Of a stretch of 17,334 nucleotides of DNA, positions 1-7,589 are shown piece after piece. The stretch spans positions 1-17,334 of the forward strand of contig JALUUP010000073.1 in the NCBI GenBank assembly GCA_027021285.1, given 5' to 3'. The notes under the pieces are model-generated. The model searched no databases. It was given only the letters and a program-made list of their open reading frames with translations, and was not told where the DNA came from. Each line of letters begins with the position of its first letter. Positions within the stretch are counted from its first letter, which is position 1. Source of the stretch: Bacteroidota bacterium. Its GTDB lineage: Bacteria > Bacteroidota > Ignavibacteria > SZUA-365 > JAADGX01. The position numbers and the translations under genes were made by a program.

Positions 1-966
1 CGTTCCCACAGCCGAGCCTGCTTCCTTGAGCGATTCCGCGTCCATGCGGACGCCTTCGATCTGGTCGCCGCGCAGGGGCGGCATGGATGACCCGCCCGGG
101 ATCACGCACTTGATCTTCTTGTCGCCACGGACGCCGCCAGCGTACTTGTAGATCACGTCGGTGAGCAAAACGCCGGTCGGAAGCTCGTACACGCCCGGCT
201 TGTTCACGTGCCCGCTGACGCCGATCAGGAGAGGGCCGGGGTGCTTCTCCGCCCCGATCTGGCTGTACCAGTCGCCACCCTTCGCAATGATGTGCGGGAC
301 GTTGGAAATCGTCTCCACGTTGTTGATCGTAGTGGGACAACCCCACAAGCCGTTTTGCGCCGGGAACGGCGGTTTGACCCGCGGGTACCCGCGCTTGCCC
401 TCGATGGAATTCATCAGGGACGATTCCTCGCCGCAGATGTACGCGCCCGCGCCGCGATGCACGTAAATATCCATCGTGAAATCCGTATTCAGCGCCCCCG
501 ACATCTTCTTGCCCACGTACCCGCGTTCGTACGCGTCGGCGAGGGCTTTTTCCACCAGCTGAACCCAGTGCTCGTATTCGCCCCGGATGTAGATGTACGC
601 AACCCGCGCTCCGATGGCGTAGGAGGTAATCACCGTGCCCTCGATGAGCAGGTGCGGATTGAACTCGAATATCTGTCGATCCTTGAACGACCCGGGCTCG
701 CTTTCATCGCCGTTCACGCAGAGGTATTTCGGCTTGTCCGTTTCCTTGGGCATGAACGACCACTTCAACCCGGTAGGGAAGCACGCTCCGCCGCGCCCGC
801 GCAGTCCGGATCGCTTCACCTCGTCGATAACGTCTTCCGTTGTCATGGCCAGGGCCTTGCGCAGGGCCTGGTAACCCCCGTTTTTTTCGTACACGTCGAT
901 CTTGTGAAGATCGGGTATGCCCGGAAGCAATATCGGTTGATAATCATCCATAGTCTGCACCATCAT
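1..966 (-). CDS. nuoF: NADH-quinone oxidoreductase subunit F (NuoF), C-terminus cut by window edge
   Basis: This is the NADH-binding flavoprotein of the complex I peripheral arm. It takes hydride from NADH onto FMN and passes electrons to the Fe-S chain. The visible 322 residues carry the glycine-rich nucleotide loop RGRGGACFPTGLKW (56-69), NGDESEPGSFKDR (85-97) and GAGAYICGEES (172-182), all diagnostic of NuoF/Nqo1. About 110-120 C-terminal residues lie outside the window, including the cysteines that bind the 4Fe-4S cluster N3. I chose the ATG at 964-966 because it overlaps the nuoE stop as ATGA. In-frame ATGs at 961-963 and 949-951 are alternatives, and none has a strong ribosome site. One oddity is Cys62, where the loop usually reads GGAGFPTG. 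The identification is secure. Confidence 0.96.
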   Translation of the reverse strand, partial: MMVQTMDDYQPILLPGIPDLHKIDVYEKNGGYQALRKALAMTTEDVIDEVKRSGLRGRGGACFPTGLKWSFMPKETDKPKYLCVNGDESEPGSFKDRQIFEFNPHLLIEGTVITSYAIGARVAYIYIRGEYEHWVQLVEKALADAYERGYVGKKMSGALNTDFTMDIYVHRGAGAYICGEESSLMNSIEGKRGYPRVKPPFPAQNGLWGCPTTINNVETISNVPHIIAKGGDWYSQIGAEKHPGPLLIGVSGHVNKPGVYELPTGVLLTDVIYKYAGGVRGDKKIKCVIPGGSSMPPLRGDQIEGVRMDAESLKEAGSAVGT

Positions 967-1433
967 GACGCCAGGAGAGCGTCGATAATCTCGTTGATTG
1001 TTTCTGGGGTGAGGTTTTCCTTGTATTCCTTGTTGACGGACATCATGGGAGCCGTTCCGCAGGAACCGAGGCACTCCACTTCCGTGACCGTGAACTTGCC
1101 GTCCTCGGTCGTCTCGCCCGGACCGATTCCGAGACGCTTCGAGATGGTCTCGAGCACCGCGTCGGAATCCCGCAACAGGCAAGAGACATTCGTGCACACC
1201 TGCAGGTGAAATTTACCGATGGGGTGATCGTGGTACATTTCGTAAAACGTGACAACGCCGAGTACGTGCTCTACCGGTATTCCCAGCAATTCGGCAACGT
1301 ACTGCATCCCCTCGTGGGAAATGTACCCGTATTTGTCCTGGTACAGGTGCAGAACTGACATGACGGCGGCTTGTGCCGTCGGGTAGTGCGAGCGTATTTC
1401 CTGTACTTTCCTGAGTTCTTCTTCGGTAAACAT
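963..1433 (-). CDS. nuoE: NADH-quinone oxidoreductase subunit E (NuoE), 2Fe-2S protein
   Basis: This is the 24-kDa thioredoxin-fold subunit of complex I. It pairs with NuoF and carries the off-pathway 2Fe-2S cluster N1a. The 156-residue length is typical. The four cluster ligands are visible as Cys80 and Cys85 (CTNVSC) and Cys121 and Cys125 (CLGSCG), the C-x4-C plus C-x3-C pattern of the family. The helical N-terminal part (residues 1-60) also matches NuoE. The stop overlaps the nuoF start by four bases, and the start follows the nuoD stop by six bases, so the three genes are probably translated from one message. Its presence implies an NADH-dependent complex I rather than the shortened, ferredoxin-type form. 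Confidence 0.96.
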   Translation of the reverse strand: MFTEEELRKVQEIRSHYPTAQAAVMSVLHLYQDKYGYISHEGMQYVAELLGIPVEHVLGVVTFYEMYHDHPIGKFHLQVCTNVSCLLRDSDAVLETISKRLGIGPGETTEDGKFTVTEVECLGSCGTAPMMSVNKEYKENLTPETINEIIDALLAS

Positions 1434-1439
1434 GGCAAC

Positions 1440-2732
1440 CTATTTGTCTGCTTCACCCATGACCGGGTCGATACTCCCGATAATCGCCACCACGTCGGCG
1501 ACGAGATGACCTTTCAGCAATATCGGCAATGCCTGGAGATTACAGAATGAAGGCGAGCGGATTTTCAGCCGCCACGGCCTGCCTTCTCCCTTGCTGACGA
1601 TGTAAAATCCTAACTCACCCTTGGACGACTCGATGGCGTGATAGCATTCACCCACGGGCGGATTCACGCCCTTGTTGATGATCATGAAATCCATGATGAG
1701 TTCTTCCATCCGTGTGTAAATCCGCTCTTTCGGAGGGAGGACCTTCTTCGGTTCGTGGGCGCGGAAAGGACCGGAGGGCAGTTTTTCGAGCGCCTGGTGA
1801 ACAAGTTTGACACTTTCCCGCATTTCACGCAGGCGAACATAGTAGCGCGCCAGCGAATCGCCCTCGCTCTCGGTGATGACATCGAAATCCAGTTGATCGT
1901 ACACGAGGTAGGGATTGTCCCTGCGCAGATCCATCGGCACTCCGCTTCCGCGAAGGTTGGGGCCGGTCAATCCCATGGCGATGGCGGTTTCCGCGTCGAT
2001 CACGCCGACGCCCCGGCACCGGTCGAAAAAGATGCGGTTCCGGTTAATGAGACGCTCGCATTCATCGAGCCGGTTCGGAAATTGCTCGAGAAACGCCTTG
2101 ATTGCCGCTACCGTCTCGTCGGTCATGTTCCGCGCCACGCCACCAATGCGCGTGTAGCTTGTCGTGAAACGCGCGCCGGTTAGCAAGTCGAAAATATCAT
2201 GCAGCTTTTCACGTTCGCGGAACGCCCACAGGAGGATCGTCATCGCTCCCACATCCATGGCCATCGTCCCCAACGCAACGAGGTGCGAAGAAATACGGGC
2301 CAGCTCCGCGGCGATCAGGCGGATGTACTGGGCACGGGGAGGCGCTTCGACGCCGAGCAGTTTCTCGACGGCAAGGATGTACCCGACGTTGTTTGCCACG
2401 GGCTGGAGGTAATCCAGCCGGTCGGTGTGAGTGATGAATTCGTGGTACGATCCATTCTCGGCGATTTTTTCGAACCCCCGGTGGAGGTACCCCAGTTCCG
2501 GCACCACGGCTATGATGGTCTCTCCATCCAGCCGCAGGAGCAACCGGAGCACTCCATGCGTGGCAGGATGGGAAGGGCCCATGTTGAGGATCATGTCGTT
2601 TTCCAGTGGATCGTCAAACGCGACGGTCGTGTCCTGATCCAACAATGCCTTCAGTATCCTGGAGCGATTCGTCTGCTTCACCGCTTCGTCAAGCGGGAGC
2701 GTGTCTTCGTAGAGATGGTCCGAGTTCGGCAT
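1440..2732 (-). CDS. nuoD: NADH-quinone oxidoreductase subunit D (NuoD), 49-kDa quinone-site subunit
   Basis: NuoD forms the quinone-binding cavity together with NuoB and is related to NiFe hydrogenase large subunits. The 430-residue protein has GPSHPATHG at 52-60, the conserved loop near the quinone site. It continues with family-typical text (PELGYLHRGFEK, RARGVGV-like RCRGVGV, REMRESVK) and ends in IIGSIDPVMGEADK, the usual NuoD C-terminus. About 45 residues precede the conserved core, somewhat long, so a later start cannot be excluded. The ATG at 2730-2732 is supported by the 16-base spacing from the nuoC stop, with only a weak GGA upstream. NuoC and NuoD are separate here, not fused as in Escherichia coli. 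Confidence 0.96.
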   Translation of the reverse strand: MPNSDHLYEDTLPLDEAVKQTNRSRILKALLDQDTTVAFDDPLENDMILNMGPSHPATHGVLRLLLRLDGETIIAVVPELGYLHRGFEKIAENGSYHEFITHTDRLDYLQPVANNVGYILAVEKLLGVEAPPRAQYIRLIAAELARISSHLVALGTMAMDVGAMTILLWAFREREKLHDIFDLLTGARFTTSYTRIGGVARNMTDETVAAIKAFLEQFPNRLDECERLINRNRIFFDRCRGVGVIDAETAIAMGLTGPNLRGSGVPMDLRRDNPYLVYDQLDFDVITESEGDSLARYYVRLREMRESVKLVHQALEKLPSGPFRAHEPKKVLPPKERIYTRMEELIMDFMIINKGVNPPVGECYHAIESSKGELGFYIVSKGEGRPWRLKIRSPSFCNLQALPILLKGHLVADVVAIIGSIDPVMGEADK

Positions 2733-2748
2733 GCGATTCCAATGCGTG

Positions 2749-3240
2749 CTATTGTCGTGGGAGTTTTATTGAGCCCGGAATGCCCAGCAGCGGGAAATCC
2801 TTTCGCATGGGAAAGTGCTCGTAATCTTCGGGCATGTACACCCTCCTCATATCGGGATGGCCGTCGAAGACGATCCCGTACATATCGTACGTCTCGCGCT
2901 CGTGCCAGTTCGCTCCCGGAAACACCCCGGTCACGGTGGGCACGCGCAGCTCGGCTTCATCAACCCGGACTTTCAAGCAGATCCGGACTTTCTTTTCCAG
3001 CGAAAACAGGTGATACACGACTTCGAAGCGCTCCTTGCGTTCCAGCCGGTCCACGCCGCAGACGTCCTCGATCAAGTTGAACGGGCAGTCCGGCAGGTCG
3101 CGCAGGAACTTCGTGATCTCCGCAATCTTGTCCCTCCGGACAAGCACGGTGATATCGCCGCGAAATTCCGACACATCAAGGATCGCATCGGCGAAATCCT
3201 CGCGGAGTTTTACAACAACCTTTTCCAGCATTTCATCCAT
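2749..3240 (-). CDS. nuoC: NADH-quinone oxidoreductase subunit C (NuoC), 30-kDa subunit
   Basis: This is a structural subunit of the complex I peripheral arm that packs against NuoD. The 163-residue protein contains the family signature at about 113-150: HERETYDMYGIVF, then GHPDMRRVYMPEDY, then the basic FPMRKDFPL stretch. The N-terminal half (residues 1-90) is the variable alpha/beta region of the 30-kDa family. Its length is normal for a stand-alone NuoC. The ATG at 3238-3240 has no recognisable ribosome site, and an in-frame ATG three codons later is possible. Sixty-three bases separate it from the nuoB stop, the longest gap within this operon, and I see no terminator in them. Confidence 0.95.
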   Translation of the reverse strand: MDEMLEKVVVKLREDFADAILDVSEFRGDITVLVRRDKIAEITKFLRDLPDCPFNLIEDVCGVDRLERKERFEVVYHLFSLEKKVRICLKVRVDEAELRVPTVTGVFPGANWHERETYDMYGIVFDGHPDMRRVYMPEDYEHFPMRKDFPLLGIPGSIKLPRQ

Positions 3241-3303
3241 GACAATATCTGAACAGCACGTGAGGCAAGAAATTCGAGGTGAAAGCTCTCACAATAAAGG
3301 GCC

Positions 3304-3810
3304 TTAGTTCAATGGAAGGGAAAGTTTGGATCCGTCTCCTATCACGGAATGCTCGCGTTCGATTTTTTTCTGCAACTCCATCAGGCCGTGCAGGAGATTG
3401 TCCGGCCGGGGAGGACATCCCGAAACGAAGATATCCACGGGCAGAAAGAGATCCACGCCCTGGACAACGGAGTAGCTCCGGAACATGCCGCCGGACGATG
3501 CGCAGGCGCCCATCGCAATAACCCACCTGGGCTCGGACATCTGGTCGTAGATCTTGCGAACAACCTTTGCCATCTTGTACGTCACCGTACCGGCCACGAT
3601 CATGACGTCTGATTGGCGGGGCGAAAACCGCATGACCTCTGATCCGAACCGGGCAATGTCGTGGCGGGGATCGCCCGCGGACATGAGCTCGATGGCGCAA
3701 CACGACAATCCCATGGGCATGGGCCACAGAGAGTTCCGCTGGCACCAGTTCAACAACGCGTCAACCCGCGACGTAAAGAACCCCTCTTTCAGCAAAGATT
3801 CTAATCCCAT
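3304..3810 (-). CDS. nuoB: NADH-quinone oxidoreductase subunit B (NuoB), N2 cluster subunit
   Basis: NuoB carries the terminal 4Fe-4S cluster N2, which hands electrons to quinone. The ligands are visible: adjacent Cys37-Cys38 (GLSCCAIELM), Cys103 (GACASSGG) and Cys132 (SGCPPRPDNL). The open frame runs 28 codons further upstream, but that extra stretch is nuoA sequence in another frame. The ATG at 3808-3810 is preferred because AAGGAG lies seven bases before it, giving 168 residues of ordinary NuoB. This start sits inside the end of nuoA (10-base overlap), so the two are probably translationally coupled. Confidence 0.96.
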   Translation of the reverse strand: MGLESLLKEGFFTSRVDALLNWCQRNSLWPMPMGLSCCAIELMSAGDPRHDIARFGSEVMRFSPRQSDVMIVAGTVTYKMAKVVRKIYDQMSEPRWVIAMGACASSGGMFRSYSVVQGVDLFLPVDIFVSGCPPRPDNLLHGLMELQKKIEREHSVIGDGSKLSLPLN

Positions 3811-4157
3811 TCCAACGCTCCTTTCTTCACGATGTAGGCGTATCCGACCATGAGGATGCCGATGAATACAAGCATTTCCCAAAAACCGAACCATCCGAGG
3901 TCCTTGAAGCGCACGGCCCAGGGGTACATGAATACCACCTCGATATCGAACACGATAAAGAGCATGGCGACCATGTAGAACTTCACCGAAAACCGCTGTC
4001 TCGCGGTCCTGACCGGTGTCATTCCGCTTTCATACGTCGAGAGTTTTTCCGGGTCGGGGCGGCGCGGGCCAAACAGCCAGGAGGCATTGGTGGCAACAAT
4101 GCCGAAAACGAGAGAAACAGCTAGTACGATAACAAGAGGGAGGTATTCAAGAAGCAT
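3801..4157 (-). CDS. nuoA: NADH-quinone oxidoreductase subunit A (NuoA), membrane subunit
   Basis: NuoA is a small integral membrane subunit at the junction of the peripheral and membrane arms of complex I. From the chosen ATG (4155-4157) the protein has 118 residues and three hydrophobic helices, roughly residues 5-25, 58-80 and 88-108. The conserved YESGM motif in the first loop and FDIEVVFMYPWA in the second helix mark the family. The frame extends 16 codons further upstream with a charged, non-hydrophobic stretch that does not look like NuoA. A weak AAAGAGA precedes the chosen start. It is the first gene of the operon, 100 bases after the acyl-CoA synthetase. Confidence 0.94.
   Translation of the reverse strand: MLLEYLPLVIVLAVSLVFGIVATNASWLFGPRRPDPEKLSTYESGMTPVRTARQRFSVKFYMVAMLFIVFDIEVVFMYPWAVRFKDLGWFGFWEMLVFIGILMVGYAYIVKKGALEWD
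3818..3823 (-). promoter_or_regulatory. Ribosome binding site deciding the nuoB start
   Basis: AAGGAG is read on the minus strand, with a seven-base spacer to the ATG at 3808-3810. It lies inside the last codons of nuoA. It fixes the nuoB start at 3810 rather than the longer open frame to 3894. Few genes in this window have such a clear site. Confidence 0.8.
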
Positions 4158-4257
4158 GCGATCTCTTTCATGATAATTCCGTGCACCATCACAATCCCTC
4201 GTCACATATCAATGACAATATACTAAAGCGCCGGTATATCAGAAAGCCCAATCGCCG

Positions 4258-6075
4258 TCAGCGCACGTCCTTGTACATGGTCTCGATGAGGTTGCCGTAC
4301 CGCTCTTCCACGATCTTCCGTCGAACCTTTAGCGTCGGTGTGATTTCACCATCCTCGATGGAGAGCGGTTTGTCGAGGAGAACGAAACGCCGGACACGCT
4401 CGTAGCTTGCGAGATCGCGCTGGAGTTTCTGGATATCCTCCTCGATCAGCTTGTGGATTTCTTCCGTGTTCACCAGGTCTTCGACCTTTTTATACGCGAT
4501 ACCGGTGCGGTCGGCGTATTCCCGCACGGCGTCGAAATCCGGAACGATGAGAGCCGAGAGGAATTCCCGCCTGTCGCCGAACAAGACGAATTGGTCGATG
4601 TACTGGCTCTTCGAGAAAAGATTTTCGATCATCTGGGGCGCGATGTTCTTTCCCCCCGAACTGACGAAGAGGTGTTTTTTCCGGTCGGTAATCACCAGGA
4701 ATCCCGCGCCGTCGAACGTTCCAATATCACCGGTATGAAGCCAACCGTCCTTATCCAGGGCCTCTTCGGTGGCCTTGGGATTATTGTAATATCCCATCAT
4801 GATGTTCGGACCCCGGGCCAGTATTTCGCCGTCCTCGGCGATCTTTACTTCCACGCCCGGAAGGGGCTTGCCCACCGTGCCGAACTTGTAGTCATCGAGG
4901 CGGTTGCACGTGATAACCGGAGAGCTTTCCGTCAACCCGTACCCTTCAAGAATGACAATACCGATCGCTTCGAAGAACTCACCCATCTCCCGCGGCAAAG
5001 GCGCGCCCCCGGACACAAAGTACCTGATGCGTCCGCCGGTTCTTTCTTTTATCTTTGAAAAAACGAGCTTTTCCGCGAGCTTGTGCTTTACGGCCAGTCC
5101 CATACCGATGCTGCCCCGTTTATGGGCGGCGGCATATTTTCGTCCGACATCGATTGCCCAGTAGAAAATCTTTTTCTTCGACGGCGGATCTTGTTCGATC
5201 TTTCGCGCCAGGCGATTGTAGATCCGTTCGAACAGGCGGGGCACGGTCGTGATGATCGTCGGTTTGACCTCGAGCATGTTCGAGGCCAATTTGTCGATGC
5301 TTTCCGCGAATGCCATCGTCGCTCCGCAGGCAAGGGCGGTGTAATACCCGGCCATTCTTTCGAAGACGTGGCTCAATGGCAGATAACTGAGCATGGTATC
5401 GTTTTCATCAATGGGGATCACTTTCGTGGAATCAGTGATGTTCGAGACGAAATTGTTATGTGTTAGCATAACTCCTTTCGGCTCGCCCGTCGTACCGGAT
5501 GTATAAATCAACGTGCACAGGTCTTCCGGCTTGATCCCGCGTAACGATGCCTCGTAGTAGCCGGGGTTCAGCGAACGGTGCTCAGTCCCTCGCCGCTCAA
5601 TCTCCGAGAACTGATAGACATCGGAAGCTGCACTTTCGTCCAGTTGATTCATCACGATGATATGCTTCAGATCCTTCAGCTCGTCGCGAACCTTCAGCAC
5701 CTTGGTGAGCTGGAATTTGTTGGACACGACAATTGCCACGCTGCCACTGTTTTTCACGATAAAGCCGATTTGCTTGGAGGTCAACGTGGTGTACATCGGG
5801 ACATCCACCGCCCCGATGCTTTGAACTGCGACATCCGTCACTGCCCATTCAGGTCGGTTCTCAGAGAGAATCGCAATCCGGTCGCCTTGCTTGATGCCGA
5901 GCTGGACCAACCCGTGCATGAAATTCAGGTACTGTTCGCGAAAATCCCGATAGGAGACGTCCTGGTACACCCCGTCTCGTTTGACTTTGAATATCGGTTT
6001 GGGGGACTCGGCAAACTTTTGCGTGAGGTTGTTGAATAATTCCCCGATGGTCGAAAAAGAAACAGCTAATCCCAT
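4258..6075 (-). CDS. Long-chain fatty acid--CoA ligase (AMP-forming acyl-CoA synthetase)
   Basis: This enzyme activates fatty acids to acyl-CoA through an acyl-adenylate, for beta-oxidation or lipid synthesis. The 605-residue protein has the ANL superfamily motifs in order: the phosphate loop YTSGTTGEPKG (191-201), GYGLTES (378-384), TGD (448-450), the hinge region DRKKHLFVSSGGKNIAP (464-480), and the C-terminal EITPTLKVRRK (577-587) with the likely adenylation lysine at 583. Length and the GGKNIAP form suggest the FadD15/eukaryote-like long-chain branch, not the E. coli FadD branch. Chain-length preference cannot be read from sequence. The ATG at 6073-6075 has an A/T-rich leader and no Shine-Dalgarno sequence. 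It is codirectional with the nuo genes. Confidence 0.93.
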   Translation of the reverse strand: MGLAVSFSTIGELFNNLTQKFAESPKPIFKVKRDGVYQDVSYRDFREQYLNFMHGLVQLGIKQGDRIAILSENRPEWAVTDVAVQSIGAVDVPMYTTLTSKQIGFIVKNSGSVAIVVSNKFQLTKVLKVRDELKDLKHIIVMNQLDESAASDVYQFSEIERRGTEHRSLNPGYYEASLRGIKPEDLCTLIYTSGTTGEPKGVMLTHNNFVSNITDSTKVIPIDENDTMLSYLPLSHVFERMAGYYTALACGATMAFAESIDKLASNMLEVKPTIITTVPRLFERIYNRLARKIEQDPPSKKKIFYWAIDVGRKYAAAHKRGSIGMGLAVKHKLAEKLVFSKIKERTGGRIRYFVSGGAPLPREMGEFFEAIGIVILEGYGLTESSPVITCNRLDDYKFGTVGKPLPGVEVKIAEDGEILARGPNIMMGYYNNPKATEEALDKDGWLHTGDIGTFDGAGFLVITDRKKHLFVSSGGKNIAPQMIENLFSKSQYIDQFVLFGDRREFLSALIVPDFDAVREYADRTGIAYKKVEDLVNTEEIHKLIEEDIQKLQRDLASYERVRRFVLLDKPLSIEDGEITPTLKVRRKIVEERYGNLIETMYKDVR

Positions 6076-6108
6076 AGGACAAATAAAAGTATGAGGTTGT
6101 GGAAAGGG

Positions 6109-6187
6109 TCCGGCAAAAAAGTCACAGGAAAATAGACACTTGCCGGCGCTTTTGCAAATTTCACCGCCAAAAAAGGGCTGCCGGCAA
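6109..6187. repeat. Three copies of TTGCCGG in the divergent spacer
   Basis: The spacer between the divergent genes holds TTGCCGG on the plus strand at 6140-6146 and its complement CCGGCAA at 6110-6116 and 6181-6187. The 6140-6147 and 6180-6187 copies form an eight-base inverted repeat (TTGCCGGC/GCCGGCAA) with 32 bases between. In addition, CCGGCAAAAAAG (6110-6121) and CCGCCAAAAAAG (6164-6175) match at 11 of 12 positions. These could be protein-binding sites for control of the acyl-CoA synthetase or the regulator gene. That role is inferred only from position. Confidence 0.35.
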
Positions 6188-6209
6188 CGCTCGTTGTAAA
6201 AATCGCACG

Positions 6210-6226
6210 CCGTGAAAAATTCACGG
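6210..6226. promoter_or_regulatory. Small perfect inverted repeat upstream of the regulator gene
   Basis: CCGTGAA and TTCACGG are separated by AAA and form a perfect seven-base inverted repeat. On the plus strand TTGATTTTT follows, so it could be an operator or a weak terminator-like hairpin. It lies 22 bases before the possible -35 box of the plus-strand regulator gene. The function is unknown. Confidence 0.35.
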
Positions 6227-6247
6227 TTGATTTTTGGCTGAAAAAGA

Positions 6248-6276
6248 TTGATATTCCTGCACCAAATTACTGTGAT
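6248..6276 (+). promoter_or_regulatory. Possible promoter of the receiver-domain regulator
   Basis: TTGATA at 6248-6253 (five of six matches to TTGACA) and TGTGAT at 6271-6276 (four of six to TATAAT) are separated by exactly 17 bases. This would give a leader of roughly 23 bases before the ATG at 6306. It does not match the Bacteroidota -33/-7 pattern (TTG, TAnnTTTG), so the call is weak. Confidence 0.3.
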
Positions 6277-6305
6277 CTGAATTCAAGAAAGCGTGATCTT
6301 TGCAT

Positions 6306-7547
6306 ATGAAGCATCCTGATACCTCCCAAACCAAGGTATCGACGTGTGATCTGACAGACATTCTCCAGCGGCTCTCGAAGGAATACGAGAATTTCAGGAG
6401 CCATGACAACGTGTTGTTGCAGTGCGATGCGCCGGCTGAATCCATCGAGATATCCGGCGCGGACTCCGCCGTGCACCAGATCCTGGAGTTCATCACCTCC
6501 GCCTGCCTGGACAACTCACAACCGAACGAGGCGGTGCGCATCTCCGTACGAACATCGCCTGCCGTCATCGACGTAACGTACCGCTTCACACCGAATTCGA
6601 TGTTCATTCTTCTCATGCGCCGCCTCCTTGAGCCATTGAAACAACAAATCAATCTCGCCGGCCTGAAGAATACGCCGAACTCCTACATTGCGCTGTTGCT
6701 GGCGCGATGGATCGCCACGAGGCAGCGTATCAAGATCTGGATGGAGATCGAGAAAAGCACGATGGGCTCGATTCACTGCTACTTTCTCCCTGCGTACCTG
6801 AACACCGTTCCGTCGCGTGAAAAGCCGCTGGTGCTTGTGATCGAGGACAACCCCCACATTGGGAAGCTGTTGGAACTTTACCTGAGCCGCGCAGGATACC
6901 AGACACGCTACGCGCCCGACAGTTCCAAGGCCATGGATATCGCGCTCGATATCAAGCCCGATCTCATCACGCTCGACGTGTACATGCCCAACAAGGACGG
7001 CTGGCAGATTCTCAGCGCGTTTCGCAAGAACGAGGAGACGGTCAAGATTCCCGTTATCGTTATCACGGTGATGAAAGATGCGCAAATCGGGTATGAACTC
7101 GGCGCTTCGGATTACCTGACCAAACCTGTCGAAAAAGACAACCTCATCCATAGCGCTTATCGCCTCGCACCTGTTTTCGCCACATCCGCGTCGCGCGAAC
7201 CGCTCGAACGCATTCTCGTCATCAGCGAACAAAACGAGTTGTTGGAGGCTGTACAGTCGAGGCTGGGCGACGCCACGCTCAAGGTCCTCGCTCCCGACGT
7301 TCAAACCATGTACGAGGGCGTGGGCGATTTCGACCCACAATTGACGTGTTTTGCTTTTACGGAACTCAAATCATCGATGAAGTATCTCCTCTACCGGCTT
7401 CGGCTCGTCCCCCATATCACCGATATTCCCGCGGTGCTCATCACGAAAGAGCCACTGGACGAAACTTTGCGCCAAAGCCTGACATCTATCATGGACGAGA
7501 TCTTTTCCATCGATGCGTTCGATTCGACCCGCCTGGCATCGTACTAG
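6306..7547 (+). CDS. Receiver-domain regulator with degenerate ATPase-like N-terminus and second degenerate receiver
   Basis: This 413-residue protein has three apparent parts. Residues about 40-165 resemble a histidine-kinase HATPase domain that has lost its ATP-binding boxes: the N-box-like helix region (AVHQILEFITSACLDN) and the last strands (LLARWIATRQRIKIWMEIE...GSIHCYFLP) keep the pattern, but there is no DxGxG or GLGL and no phospho-accepting histidine region. Residues about 174-290 are a complete receiver: Glu180-Asp181, phospho-acceptor Asp224 (LITLDVYMP), Thr254 and Lys273 (YLTKP). Residues about 301-405 repeat the receiver pattern (RILVISEQNELLEAV), but the acceptor position reads CFAFTE, without aspartate. 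There is no DNA-binding domain, so output may be by protein contact. The ATG at 6306 is preferred over TTG at 6300. The first and third assignments are inferred from pattern only. Confidence 0.85.
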   Translation: MKHPDTSQTKVSTCDLTDILQRLSKEYENFRSHDNVLLQCDAPAESIEISGADSAVHQILEFITSACLDNSQPNEAVRISVRTSPAVIDVTYRFTPNSMFILLMRRLLEPLKQQINLAGLKNTPNSYIALLLARWIATRQRIKIWMEIEKSTMGSIHCYFLPAYLNTVPSREKPLVLVIEDNPHIGKLLELYLSRAGYQTRYAPDSSKAMDIALDIKPDLITLDVYMPNKDGWQILSAFRKNEETVKIPVIVITVMKDAQIGYELGASDYLTKPVEKDNLIHSAYRLAPVFATSASREPLERILVISEQNELLEAVQSRLGDATLKVLAPDVQTMYEGVGDFDPQLTCFAFTELKSSMKYLLYRLRLVPHITDIPAVLITKEPLDETLRQSLTSIMDEIFSIDAFDSTRLASY

Positions 7548-7565
7548 TCACTCACGCGATCATTC

Positions 7566-7589
7566 CTGATCGGAACGCGTTCCGATCAG
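7566..7589. terminator. Perfect 24-base palindrome between convergent genes
   Basis: CTGATCGGAACG is followed directly by its own reverse complement. The palindrome lies at the convergence of the plus-strand regulator (stop at 7547) and the minus-strand pyrE, and it contains the pyrE stop codon (7586-7588). As RNA it would fold into a strong hairpin on either strand, so a shared bidirectional terminator is the simplest reading. No clear T-run follows on either side, so it could instead be a protein-binding site or an mRNA-end-protecting stem. Confidence 0.55.

Noticed and set aside
208..1209. Open frame of 333 codons on the plus strand across nuoF and nuoE
   Set aside because: It lies opposite two securely identified genes, its protein resembles no family, and it is rich in Arg/His/Ala as expected for the complement of high-GC coding sequence.
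2199..3080. Open frame of 293 codons on the plus strand across nuoD and nuoC
   Set aside because: It is antisense to two conserved complex I genes and has no recognisable domain or start signal.
4217..4222. TATATT as a possible -10 box for the nuo operon in the spacer after the acyl-CoA synthetase
   Set aside because: No convincing -35 or -33 element lies at the right distance. The nuo operon may well have a promoter in this 100-base gap, but I cannot locate it.
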